From positions 62,001 to 126,000 of the forward strand of contig CAYUSB010000008.1 in NCBI GenBank assembly GCA_964447205.1: a stretch of DNA of 64,000 nt. Direction: 5' to 3'. Origin of the DNA: JAEUKH01 sp964447205 (GTDB lineage Bacteria > Myxococcota_A > Polyangia > Polyangiales > Ga0077539). The stretch's first letter is position 1. Every line of letters begins with the position of its first letter. This document shows positions 53,348 to 61,420 of the stretch, piece by piece. The notes beneath the pieces are model-generated. The model had not been told where the DNA came from. It did not search any database and worked only from the letters and a program-made list of their open reading frames with translations. The position numbers and the translations under genes are program-made.

Positions 53348-55116
53348 ACACCCGCCCGCCGCCCCTGTCGGGCCTCGGGGCCCACTTCGACGGGGCCCAG
53401 ACCCGCTTCGCCCTCTACACCACCACGGCCCGGGCCTGCGCGGTGCGCCTCCTCGACGCCGCAGGAACCCGCCGCCCCGACCTCCCGATGGAACCCCGCG
53501 GCGACGGCCTCTTCGTGCGCATCACCCCCGACGCCCCCCCCGGAACCCTCTACCAGTTTGTCCTCGACGGCCGGGCCCTTCCCGACCCCTTCGCCCGGGA
53601 TCTCCCGCAGGGCGTTCATGGCCCCGCCCGGGTGACCCGCTCGACCTACGCGTGGCGCCACGGCAAGGGGGTACGCAGGCCCCTCTCGTCCCAGGTGATC
53701 TACGAGCTGCACGTGGGCACCTTCACCCCCGCAGGGACCTTCCAGGCCGCCCAGGAGCGCCTCCCCGACCTCGTCGACCTCGGGGTCACGACCCTCGAAC
53801 TCATGCCCGTGGCGGCCTTCGCCGGAGGGCGTGGCTGGGGCTACGACGGGGTCGGCCTCTTCGCGCCCTTCGCCCCGTACGGGAGCCCCGATGCGCTGCG
53901 GGCTTTCATCGACGCGGCCCACGGGCTCGGGCTCGGGGTGCTCCTCGACGTGGTCTACAACCACCTCGGCCCCGCCGGAAACTACCTCGCGGCGTACAGC
54001 CCCGACTACTTCACCCGCGGGGCGGGCAACGCGTGGGGCGACGCCCCGAACTTCGCGGACCCCCCCATGCGGACCCTCGTGCTCGACAACGCCCGCTACT
54101 GGCTGGGGGAGTTTCGTCTCGACGGGCTGCGCCTCGACGCCACCCACGCCCTGGTCGACCCGTCGCCGCAGCACGTCCTCGCCGAGCTCGTCGCCATGGC
54201 CCGGGCCCTCGACCCGGGGCTCACCCTCATCGCCGAGGACGAGCGCAACGAGGCCGACCTCGTGCGGGGGGTCGGGCTCGACGCCGTGTGGGCCGACGAC
54301 TTCCACCACGCCCTGCATGTCACCCTCACGGGCGAACACGACGGATACTTCGCCGCCTTCGAGCCCGGGGTCGCGGGGGTGGCCCAGGCCATCCAGCAGG
54401 GCTGGATCTACCAGGGCCAACACTGCGCGGCCCTCGGAGGGCCCCGGGGCACGCCTGCCGACGGGCTCCCGGCCTCTGCCTTCGTCTACTGCATCCAGAA
54501 CCACGACCAGGTGGGCAACCGGGCCCTCGGCGAGCGCCTGACCGAGCTCGTCTCGGTCGACGTGTACTGCATGGCCTCTGGACTCCTGCTCTTTCTGCCG
54601 ATGACCCCGCTGCTCTTCATGGGCCAGGAGTGGGCGGCCTCGACCCCCTTCCTGTACTTCACCGACCACGAACCCGAGCTCGGGGCCCTGGTCTCGGCGG
54701 GGCGACGCGAGGAGTTCAAGCGGTTTCGGGCCTTCTCCGACCCGGCGGTGCGCGCGCGGATCCCCGACCCTCAGGCCCCGGAGACCTTCGCCCGTTCGCG
54801 CCTGCGGTGGGACGAGCGGAAGGAGGGGTACCACGCCCGGGTCCTGGGGTTGTACCGTTCCCTGCTCGCCCTCCGGCGGAGCGACCCGGTGCTCCGCGAC
54901 CCCGCCCGGGAGCGTCTGACCGCCGATACCGTGGGGTCCGTCCTGCGGGTTCGGCGTTGGAAGGGGGACGCCACCCGGACCCTCCTGGCCAACTTCTCCG
55001 ACACCCCCGTCGCCCTGGGCCCCCTCGCGCACGATCGTCCGCGGGTTCTCTTCACCAGCGGAGAGCCCGGGAGCGAGGGGGTCGTCGCCCCGTGGACGGC
55101 CGTGATCGTAGGGTAG
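53344..55116 (+). CDS. treZ: Malto-oligosyltrehalose trehalohydrolase
   Basis: 590 aa. N-terminal CBM48-like domain (GLGAHFDGAQTRFALYTTTA), then the GH13 barrel with ELHVGTFTPAGTF, 'LLDVVYNHLGPAGNYLA', LRLDATHALVD (nucleophile Asp), IAEDERNEADLV (acid Glu) and NHDQVGNRALGERL (Asp). These are the TreZ-specific versions of GH13 conserved regions. It releases trehalose from malto-oligosyltrehalose. The ATG lies inside the TreX-TreY stop (ATGA), so translation is coupled. Trehalose would serve as a compatible solute or stress protectant; TreS or OtsAB are not seen in the window. Confidence 0.95.
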
Positions 55117-55118
55117 CT

Positions 55119-55868
55119 TCAGGCCCGATCGCGCCGTGCGACCTGGAGCTTGAGGGGCCAGGAGACCCGCCGGACCGTCGCCGGGTCGCCCCAGACCGCC
55201 GCGAGGTCGGACCGCACCGTGGGGAGGGGGTCGCCGTGTTGGGCCCGGTATCCCTGCACGGCCGACCAGGTCCCGAGGTAGCCCACCAGGGCGTCGAGGT
55301 CCCAGTCGAGCGACATCTCGAAGGAGGGGGCCGGGATTCGCGGGAAGGGTAGGGTGAGGTCGGCGTAGCCGGTCTCGATCCAGCGGCGTTCGGGGGGCCA
55401 GAAGGAGCCGATGGTGTCGTGGTAGAAGCGCGAGACCACGGCGTCGATGGCGGGGGTGGTCTCGAAGATCTCGTAGCACCACACCGCGAGAACCCCCCCG
55501 GGCTTCAAGACCCGCTCGGCCTCCGCGAAGAAGGCTCCCTGGTCGAACCAGTGCAGGGCCTGGGCTACGGAGATGAGGTCGGCGCTCTCGGAGGCGAGGG
55601 ACGATCGTTCGGCGGGCTCGACCCGGTACTCCACCTGGGGGTGCGGGACGGCCCGTTCGATCTGGGCGGCGGAGGGGTCGGTGGCGATCACGCGGGCGAA
55701 CCGCGCGGCCAGCTCGACGGCGGCCTGCCCGCTGCCGGTGGCCGCGTCCCACACGAGGTCGTGACCGGGGGATTGTGCGGCGAGCCAGTCGAAGAGGGCC
55801 GACGGATACCGCGGGCGGTACCGGGCGTAGTCGACGGCGGCGACGGAGAAGTGGTCTTTGAAGGTCAT
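55119..55868 (-). CDS. Class I SAM-dependent methyltransferase
   Basis: 249 aa. Motif I LVWDAATGSGQAAVELA, an 'IATDPSAAQIERA' motif II region, DLISVAQALHWFD, and 'VLKPGGVLAVWCYEIF' show a methyltransferase-11/25-like Rossmann fold (UbiE/TAM-like). The N-terminus 'YARYRPRYPSALFDWLAAQS' is that of trans-aconitate-methyltransferase-like proteins. The methyl acceptor is not assignable. It is convergent with TreZ, two bases between stops, so no functional link to trehalose is implied. ATG at 55868 gives a complete N-terminus. Confidence 0.85.
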   Translation of the reverse strand: MTFKDHFSVAAVDYARYRPRYPSALFDWLAAQSPGHDLVWDAATGSGQAAVELAARFARVIATDPSAAQIERAVPHPQVEYRVEPAERSSLASESADLISVAQALHWFDQGAFFAEAERVLKPGGVLAVWCYEIFETTPAIDAVVSRFYHDTIGSFWPPERRWIETGYADLTLPFPRIPAPSFEMSLDWDLDALVGYLGTWSAVQGYRAQHGDPLPTVRSDLAAVWGDPATVRRVSWPLKLQVARRDRA

Positions 55869-55952
55869 TGGGGGGCTCCGACCCGGGATGTGTCGGCCGC
55901 CCTCACGTTTGTCGAGCCCCGGACGACCGGAGATTCCGGGGCCGCGGGGGCT

Positions 55953-57221
55953 CTACTGCGAGAAGCCCGTGGTCGCCAGGGCGCCGTTGACGACGCACTG
56001 ACCGGGGCCCTGGTTCATGGGCAGGGTGACGTTGTTGAAGGTGACGTTCATCCGGCCCTCGGCGGGGGCAAACTCGGCCACGGTGACGGTGCCCGACACG
56101 GCCCGCCCGTTGTTGAGGAAGAGGCTCGGGCCCACGCCCACCTGGAGGTTCTGCTCGCAGCGACGGCCGAGGCGGCAGACGTCCACGGTCTGCCCCGGGG
56201 CCACGTCGCCGAGTTTGACGTACACCCGGTGGAGCACCGTCCCGAGGATGGCCACCACATTGATGGCCCCCGCGGCGGGCATCACCCGCACCGCCCCGGC
56301 GGGGAGCTGGAGCCCCGCGCAGTCGCCAGTCAGGACGAGGCTCGAGGTGACGAGCGAGCTCCCTCCCGCGGCCGCGGCCGGGTTGGTCTCGGGGGCCGTG
56401 GGGGCCTCCGTCGTGGGCGGGGGAGGGGGAGCGGGCGGAGGCTCCGGGGACTTCGTGAGCTGGGCGACCACGAGCAGGATGCCCCCGATGGGCGTGGCGA
56501 TGGCCCCGCCGAGGAGGGCCTTCTTCGACAGCCCGGCCGAGCCCGCGAGGAGCTCGTCGCGGGACTTGTTCATGATGAGCAGGGAGGCCCAACTCGGCGA
56601 CGTGATCGAGCCGTCGTCGGCGAGCTTGCCGTTGACGTAGAAGGGCCCCCGGGGCTCAAGAAACTGCTCGCTGACGAAGTAGGTGGCCGTGACCGGGACC
56701 TCGATCATCCGACCGAGGGGCCCCGGGACCTGCACGCTCGCGGGGATGATGAACTGAGGCGTCACCTCGATGGGCTTCGACCCGATCGAGGCCATCAGCC
56801 CGCGGCTGTACTTCTTCCGATCGAAGGGCTTCGTGACGCTGAACTCGCCCCCGCGTTTGGGGTCGATCGAGACCACCGCCGGTCCCGACCCGTCGTTGAC
56901 CGCGAAGGGCACCGCCTGGGCGTCCTCCATCACGGTGTACTTGTGGGTGGCGTTGTTCTCCGTCCACTCGGCCTCCAGGCTGCAGCGGAAGTAGACGCAC
57001 GGGGCCCCGCTCACGGGCGACGTGAGGAGCTGCTGGGTCTGCACCTGCCCCTGGGTCGACAGGGCCCCCTTCGCGCTGGCGATCGAGCGCCCCTGGGCGC
57101 CCACCTGCCCCGTCGGAGCGAAGGGCGTCTCGCCCAATCGACCCGCCCGCATCTTCTGGACGATACCGCCCAGCAGGGCCATCACCCCAACGAGAAGAAG
57201 AATTGCACCGATTGCTGCCAT
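55953..57221 (-). CDS. GIDE/MULAN-domain membrane protein
   Basis: 422 aa from ATG 57221. An N-terminal membrane helix (MAAIGAILLLVGVMALLGGI) precedes a GIDE domain (PF12483) of about 200 residues: SPVSGAPCVYFRCSLEAEW, then 'PAVVSIDPKRGGEFSVTKPF' and 'TATYFVSEQFLEPRGPFYV'. A second membrane helix (KKALLGGAIATPIGGILLVV) leads to a Pro-rich linker and a C-terminal module with several Cys ('CRLGRRCEQNLQVGVGPS'). In eukaryotic MUL1 this domain lies between the membrane helices; the RING finger is absent here. The bacterial role is unknown. Divergent from the YFTRGAEV repeat protein. Confidence 0.75.
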   Translation of the reverse strand: MAAIGAILLLVGVMALLGGIVQKMRAGRLGETPFAPTGQVGAQGRSIASAKGALSTQGQVQTQQLLTSPVSGAPCVYFRCSLEAEWTENNATHKYTVMEDAQAVPFAVNDGSGPAVVSIDPKRGGEFSVTKPFDRKKYSRGLMASIGSKPIEVTPQFIIPASVQVPGPLGRMIEVPVTATYFVSEQFLEPRGPFYVNGKLADDGSITSPSWASLLIMNKSRDELLAGSAGLSKKALLGGAIATPIGGILLVVAQLTKSPEPPPAPPPPPTTEAPTAPETNPAAAAGGSSLVTSSLVLTGDCAGLQLPAGAVRVMPAAGAINVVAILGTVLHRVYVKLGDVAPGQTVDVCRLGRRCEQNLQVGVGPSLFLNNGRAVSGTVTVAEFAPAEGRMNVTFNNVTLPMNQGPGQCVVNGALATTGFSQ

Positions 57222-57466
57222 GGGGGGATCCTCGATGGGCTCCGCAGAGCCCCAGAGCGGGAAGGAGGGAGGTGGAGAGGAAGGTCGACCCCGGAAGGGG
57301 GTCGCGATCTGTGCGGCAGATGCCCCCGGTTTCCTACTGGGGTCAAGCAACCAGCAGGACCGTAGGGTCATTGTCTGTCACTCCGACCTCCGGGGCTCCC
57401 GCGGTCCTGAGGGCCCCTTGCGCATCGCGTGTCAGGAGACCCACAGTAGGAGCACGAGGTGTTGCC

Positions 57467-58192
57467 ATGCGTCCTCGGATCCTCCTGGCCATCACGCTGC
57501 TTCTGTCGGCTTCGGCCTTCGCGCAGGCCCCTCCTCCGCAGGCTCCCCCGCAGGCTGCTCCGGAGGCCCCTCCGCCGCAGGCCGCTCCGCAGGGCGAGGC
57601 TCCGCCTCCATCCGCGGGTCCCGTCCCCGAGGGGACTCCGCCCATCGTGCCGTGGACGACCCTCGTTCCGACGGTGGTGGTGGCCCAGGGAGGACGGCCT
57701 GCGGGGGGGCGTCGCGACGCGGGGACGACCCCGCCCCAGTCGTGCTGGTTTTATGAGGGGGGTGTGTTCGGGCTCCACCACGGGGCGGTTCCGTACTTCA
57801 GCCGGGGGGCCGAGGTGACCCGCCTTCCGCAGGGGCCTGGCTCGACGCAGCAAGGGGCGGCCCTCGACGCCCGGTCGTCCCCGTATTTCACGCGGGGGGC
57901 CGAGGTGACCACCGTCGGTGCGGTTCCGTACTTTACGCGGGGGGCCGAGGTGACCACCGTCGGCGACGCGGCCCATTTTACCCGCGGCGCCGAGATCAAC
58001 AACGTCCGCGACCGGCCCTCGTGGACCCAGGGGGCCACGATGTTGGAGGTGAGCGGGGCCCCGTTCTTCCGCGAGGGGGCCCGGCAGACGACCCACGGCC
58101 CGACGACCCCGGTGGTCCTGTCGAGCGGAACCCTCCCCTGGCCCGCCATGCTCCTGGCCCAGATGACGGTGGCCCCGCCCTGCGCGCCTTAA
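57467..58192 (+). CDS. Secreted Pro-rich protein with YFTRGAEV repeats
   Basis: 241 aa from ATG 57467, preceded by AGGAG. A signal peptide (MRPRILLAITLLLSASAFAQ) is followed by a Pro/Gln/Ala segment (APPPQAPPQAAPEAPPPQA). The C-terminal part has about six repeats of 15-18 residues, e.g. PYFSRGAEVTRLP, SPYFTRGAEVTTVG, VPYFTRGAEVTTVG, AAHFTRGAEINNV, PSWTQGATMLEVSG and PFFREGARQTTHG. Aromatic-x-x-G-A-E spacing hints at a solenoid. I recognise no family or enzymatic motif. It is convergent with the large Cys-rich lipoprotein gene. Confidence 0.65.
   Translation: MRPRILLAITLLLSASAFAQAPPPQAPPQAAPEAPPPQAAPQGEAPPPSAGPVPEGTPPIVPWTTLVPTVVVAQGGRPAGGRRDAGTTPPQSCWFYEGGVFGLHHGAVPYFSRGAEVTRLPQGPGSTQQGAALDARSSPYFTRGAEVTTVGAVPYFTRGAEVTTVGDAAHFTRGAEINNVRDRPSWTQGATMLEVSGAPFFREGARQTTHGPTTPVVLSSGTLPWPAMLLAQMTVAPPCAP
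57783..58090 (+). repeat. Coding repeats, 45-bp period at best
   Basis: A 29-bp block encoding FTRGAEVTTVG recurs exactly at 57890-57918 and 57935-57963 (45-bp period), with diverged copies before (57783) and after (57976 onward). It therefore records recent unit duplication inside an older repeat array. Confidence 0.8.
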
Positions 58193-58229
58193 ACCCGGGC
58201 TCGACCGGGCGGAGGGCGGAGGGCAGAAA

Positions 58230-58416
58230 CCGCAAGGGCGCATCGGGCTTCAAGGGCCGGACGTGGTTGTGGGGGGCATCGGGCAGGCGACGGTCGGCGG
58301 GCCGGGGAGCGGTGCGCCAGACGAGGGCGGCGGTCATCTGCGCAACGTCGTGGGGGTCCCGCTGCGTTTTCCCCCACAAACCCTTCTGGCCCTTGCGACC
58401 CGATGCGCCCTTGCGG
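58230..58416. repeat. Long interrupted inverted repeat between convergent genes
   Basis: CCGCAAGGGCGCATCGGG (58230-58247) and its exact complement CCCGATGCGCCCTTGCGG (58399-58416) pair over 18 bp. Pairing continues with mismatches to about 58261/58385. The inner 120 bp is unstructured by eye. The left arm together with GGAGGGCAGAAA (58218-58247) resembles the repeat at 10393-10423. It is probably an intergenic palindromic element or terminator between the repeat-protein and lipoprotein genes. Confidence 0.6.
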
Positions 58417-58448
58417 CCTCGCAGCCCGCCGCCCGTCCCTCGTCGCGC

Positions 58449-61334
58449 TCAGCCCCCGCGGGTGTCGACCGAGATCCCCGTGGGACCGCCCGGGGCCGTG
58501 CCGCTGCCACCCGAGCCGCCGGCTCCGCCCGCACCGCCTCCGCCGCGGGTGCAGGTCACCCCCGTCTGGGTCGGGGCCGTGCCCACGTAGTACACGCACA
58601 CCGAGGGACCGCCCGCGCCGCCCGCGCCGCCGCCGCCCGTGCCGCCGGTGGCGCCCGGGCGCCCGTCGGCTCCGTCCCCCGCCACGCTGGCGCCGTCGGT
58701 GTGTGTCCCCCCCGCGCCAAAGCCGCCGCCCCCGCCGCCGTTGCCTCCGCGACCGCCGACGCCGCCCGCCCCCGCGGCGAGCACACAGTTTTCGAGCCGG
58801 ACCACGCTGGCGTGGGCCATCACCGCGAAGCTGCCGCCCGCGCTCTGACCGCCCGCCCCCCCGGTGCCCCCGCAGCCGCCCCCGCCCCCGCCCCCGCCGT
58901 TGCCGCTCGTGCGGTTGGTGCAGTTGAAGAACCCTGTGTACTCCGCGTCGCCTCCGCCCGCGCCCCCGCCGCCCCCGCCGCCCCCGGGCTGGCCCGTGGC
59001 GCCCCCGCCGCCTGCCGTCGGGACGTAGGTGCCGTCGCTCGACGAGACCGTACCCACCGCCCCGGCCGCCGTGCCCGAGGCCCCGCCGGGCCCGGGTCGG
59101 CCAGGAGCCGCCGAGTTGGGGGCGTTGGCGCCCTCGCGGGAGTTGCCGCAGCCGCCGCCCGCGCTGCCCCCCCCGCCGCCTGCCCCGCCCTGGGCCGTGC
59201 CGCCCTCCGTGCCGGGGTTGCCGTCCCGAACCCCGCTCACCCCGGCCCCTCCCGTGCCCCCGGTGGCCCCGCACGACGAGCTGCCCCCGGTGCGCCCCGA
59301 GGCGTTGCCGCCGCCTGCTCCGACCGATCCGCCTGTCCCGGGGCTCCCGTCGGCCCCGCGGCCCGGGCGCACCGTGCAGCGCCGGAGGGTGACCTGGGCC
59401 CCCGAGCCCGCGATGCGCACCCCGTAGCTGCTCTGGCCCGCGGTGGTGGCGTTGACCGAGGTGATGGTCAGCCGTTGCAGCTCCAGGGCCTCGTTGACCC
59501 GCCCGAACACCGCCGTGGGGCTGTCCCCCTGGATCGTCGTGACGGTGCTCGCACTACGACTCCAGGTGGTGGCGTTGTACCCGCCGTACAGGCTCACCCC
59601 GGGGCTGAGGGTGATCGAGCCGGGATAGGTGCCCCCGGCGATGTAGACCCCAAACCGCCTGCTGGCCGCCGCGTCGATGCCCGCTTGCACGGTGCGCAGG
59701 GGGGAGGTCCGGGTGCCGGGGTTGGAGTCGTTGCCGCTGGTGGCCACGAAGATGGCCCGGGACGCGTCGCCGTCGATGCCGTCGCAGTTGGTGTCGGCGA
59801 AGCTGTCGTCGGGCGGGTCGGGGTCGGTGCTGCGGCACTCGCACCCGTTGCTGGGGTTGTTGTCGAGGTCGACGTAGGTCGGGGCGCAGGCGAGGCCGCA
59901 GGCGGCCCCCGCGCAGGTCGCGATCTGGTTGGGGCCTACGGGGCAGCGCATCCCGCATCCGCCGCAGTGCTGGACGTTGCTGCCGGTGTTGACCTCGCAG
60001 CCGTTGGCCGCCGCGCCGTCGCAGTCGGCGAAGCCGGTGTTGCAACGCGCGATGGTGCACTGCGACATCGTGCACGCGGGGGTGGCGTTGGCGGTCGTGC
60101 AGGCCCGGCCGCAGGCCCCGCAGTTGGCGAGGTCGGTGCGGACGTTGACCTCGCACCCCGTGGTGTCGAGCCCGTCGCAGTCGAGGAAGCCCGTCACGCA
60201 GAAGGTCACGCACCCGCCGCCCACGCAGGCCGCGGCGGCGTTGGTGGCCGACGGGCACACGGTGCCGCAGGCCCCGCAGTGGTCGGTGGTGTTGCTGGTG
60301 TTGGTCTCGCAGCCGTCGGCCGCGTTGGTGTTGCAGTCGCCGTAGCCCGGGGCGCAGGCCGTGACGGTGCAGCGCCCCGCCATGCAGACCCCCGTGCCCC
60401 GGGGGGGCATGCAGAGGCCCCCGCAGGCCCCGCAGTGCATGGGGCTCGAGGCGATGTCGGTCTCGCAGCCGTTGCCCGGGGCCCCGTCGCAGTCGGCGAA
60501 GCCCATGGCGCAGGTGTACGCGCACGCCCCGGCGTTGCAGGCCGCGGTGGCGTTGGGGCGCGACGCGCAGGGGCGGGCGCAGGCCCCGCAGTGGGCCACG
60601 TCGGTGAAGGTGTTGGTCTCGCAGCCGTTGCTGGCCATCGCGTCGCAGTCGCCGTAGGGCACCGTGCACGCCCCGACGGCGCAGGTGCTGTTGCGGCAGG
60701 CGGGGGTGGCGTTGGTGGCGTTGCAGCGGGTGTTGCAGGCCCCGCAGTGGGCGAGGTTGGCGCTGGTGTCGACGCAGGCCCCGCCGCAGCAGGTCTGGCC
60801 CCCCGGGCAGCCGCGGTTGTCGGTGCAGCCCATGACGCAGAGGCTGCCCACGCAGAGGTTGCCCGTGGGGCAGTGCTCGTCGGTGACGCACTGGACGCAG
60901 GAGTGGGTGCTGGTGTCGCAGCGCAGGCGGCTCGACCCCGCGTCGGGGGTGGCGCATCCCTCGTCGGCCCGGCAGCCGGCGAGGCAGCGGGACGAGGCCC
61001 CGTCGCAGTGCTGGTCGGGGGGGCAGGAGTCGGGGGCGGTGCGGCAGCCGACGCAGCGGCCGCTGGCTACGTCACAGACGGGGGTGGCGGGGGTGGCGGC
61101 GCAGTCGTTGTCGGCGGCGCAGGGGCCCTGGGCCCGGTCGTCGGGGGGTGCGTCGAGGGGGCCCACGTCGCGGGGGCCGGTGTCGGCGGGGCCGAGGTCT
61201 GTGCCCCCGGGGCCCGTGTCGCTGCCGGCGTCGACGTCGACGACGCCCGACCCGGAGTCCTCTGCACAGCCCGCCCCCAGGGCGAGCATCACCATCGAAA
61301 CGAGGCTAACGGCCCGGAACTCGCGTCGACGCAT
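58449..61334 (-). CDS. Large Cys-rich lipoprotein with beta-helix domain and Gly-rich tail
   Basis: 961 aa. Lipoprotein signal MRRREFRAVSLVSMVMLALG followed by AGC. A linker of DVGPLDAP type precedes Cys-rich domains with at least six HCGACG-type modules (e.g. HCGACNTRC, HCGACARPC, HCGACGTVC, NCGACGRAC). Then comes a DUF1565/pectate-lyase-like beta-helix (about 520-650, containing ATSGNDSNPGTRTSPLRTVQ and GVYIAGGTYPGSITLSPGVS). The final 280 residues are Gly-dominated (GGAGGAGG...) with a last 'GTAPGGPTGISVDTRGG'. Such proteins are a Polyangiales hallmark and are thought to be surface adhesins or coat proteins; no function is shown. The high-GC Gly tract is coding, not noise, because the frame is kept throughout. 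Confidence 0.8.
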   Translation of the reverse strand: MRRREFRAVSLVSMVMLALGAGCAEDSGSGVVDVDAGSDTGPGGTDLGPADTGPRDVGPLDAPPDDRAQGPCAADNDCAATPATPVCDVASGRCVGCRTAPDSCPPDQHCDGASSRCLAGCRADEGCATPDAGSSRLRCDTSTHSCVQCVTDEHCPTGNLCVGSLCVMGCTDNRGCPGGQTCCGGACVDTSANLAHCGACNTRCNATNATPACRNSTCAVGACTVPYGDCDAMASNGCETNTFTDVAHCGACARPCASRPNATAACNAGACAYTCAMGFADCDGAPGNGCETDIASSPMHCGACGGLCMPPRGTGVCMAGRCTVTACAPGYGDCNTNAADGCETNTSNTTDHCGACGTVCPSATNAAAACVGGGCVTFCVTGFLDCDGLDTTGCEVNVRTDLANCGACGRACTTANATPACTMSQCTIARCNTGFADCDGAAANGCEVNTGSNVQHCGGCGMRCPVGPNQIATCAGAACGLACAPTYVDLDNNPSNGCECRSTDPDPPDDSFADTNCDGIDGDASRAIFVATSGNDSNPGTRTSPLRTVQAGIDAAASRRFGVYIAGGTYPGSITLSPGVSLYGGYNATTWSRSASTVTTIQGDSPTAVFGRVNEALELQRLTITSVNATTAGQSSYGVRIAGSGAQVTLRRCTVRPGRGADGSPGTGGSVGAGGGNASGRTGGSSSCGATGGTGGAGVSGVRDGNPGTEGGTAQGGAGGGGGSAGGGCGNSREGANAPNSAAPGRPGPGGASGTAAGAVGTVSSSDGTYVPTAGGGGATGQPGGGGGGGGAGGGDAEYTGFFNCTNRTSGNGGGGGGGGCGGTGGAGGQSAGGSFAVMAHASVVRLENCVLAAGAGGVGGRGGNGGGGGGFGAGGTHTDGASVAGDGADGRPGATGGTGGGGAGGAGGPSVCVYYVGTAPTQTGVTCTRGGGGAGGAGGSGGSGTAPGGPTGISVDTRGG

Positions 61335-61420
61335 AGGATCGCCACTGCCTTGGTAAGGGAGAGCCGTACTGTCTCACGGTTGGGGCCGCCCGGGCTACGC
61401 CGTCCGGGCTGCCGAAGGGG

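Noticed and set aside
58449..59400. GC-rich low-complexity stretch that looks like simple repeat DNA
   Set aside because: It is in frame with the Cys-rich lipoprotein and encodes its Gly-rich tail to the stop codon, so it is annotated as coding.
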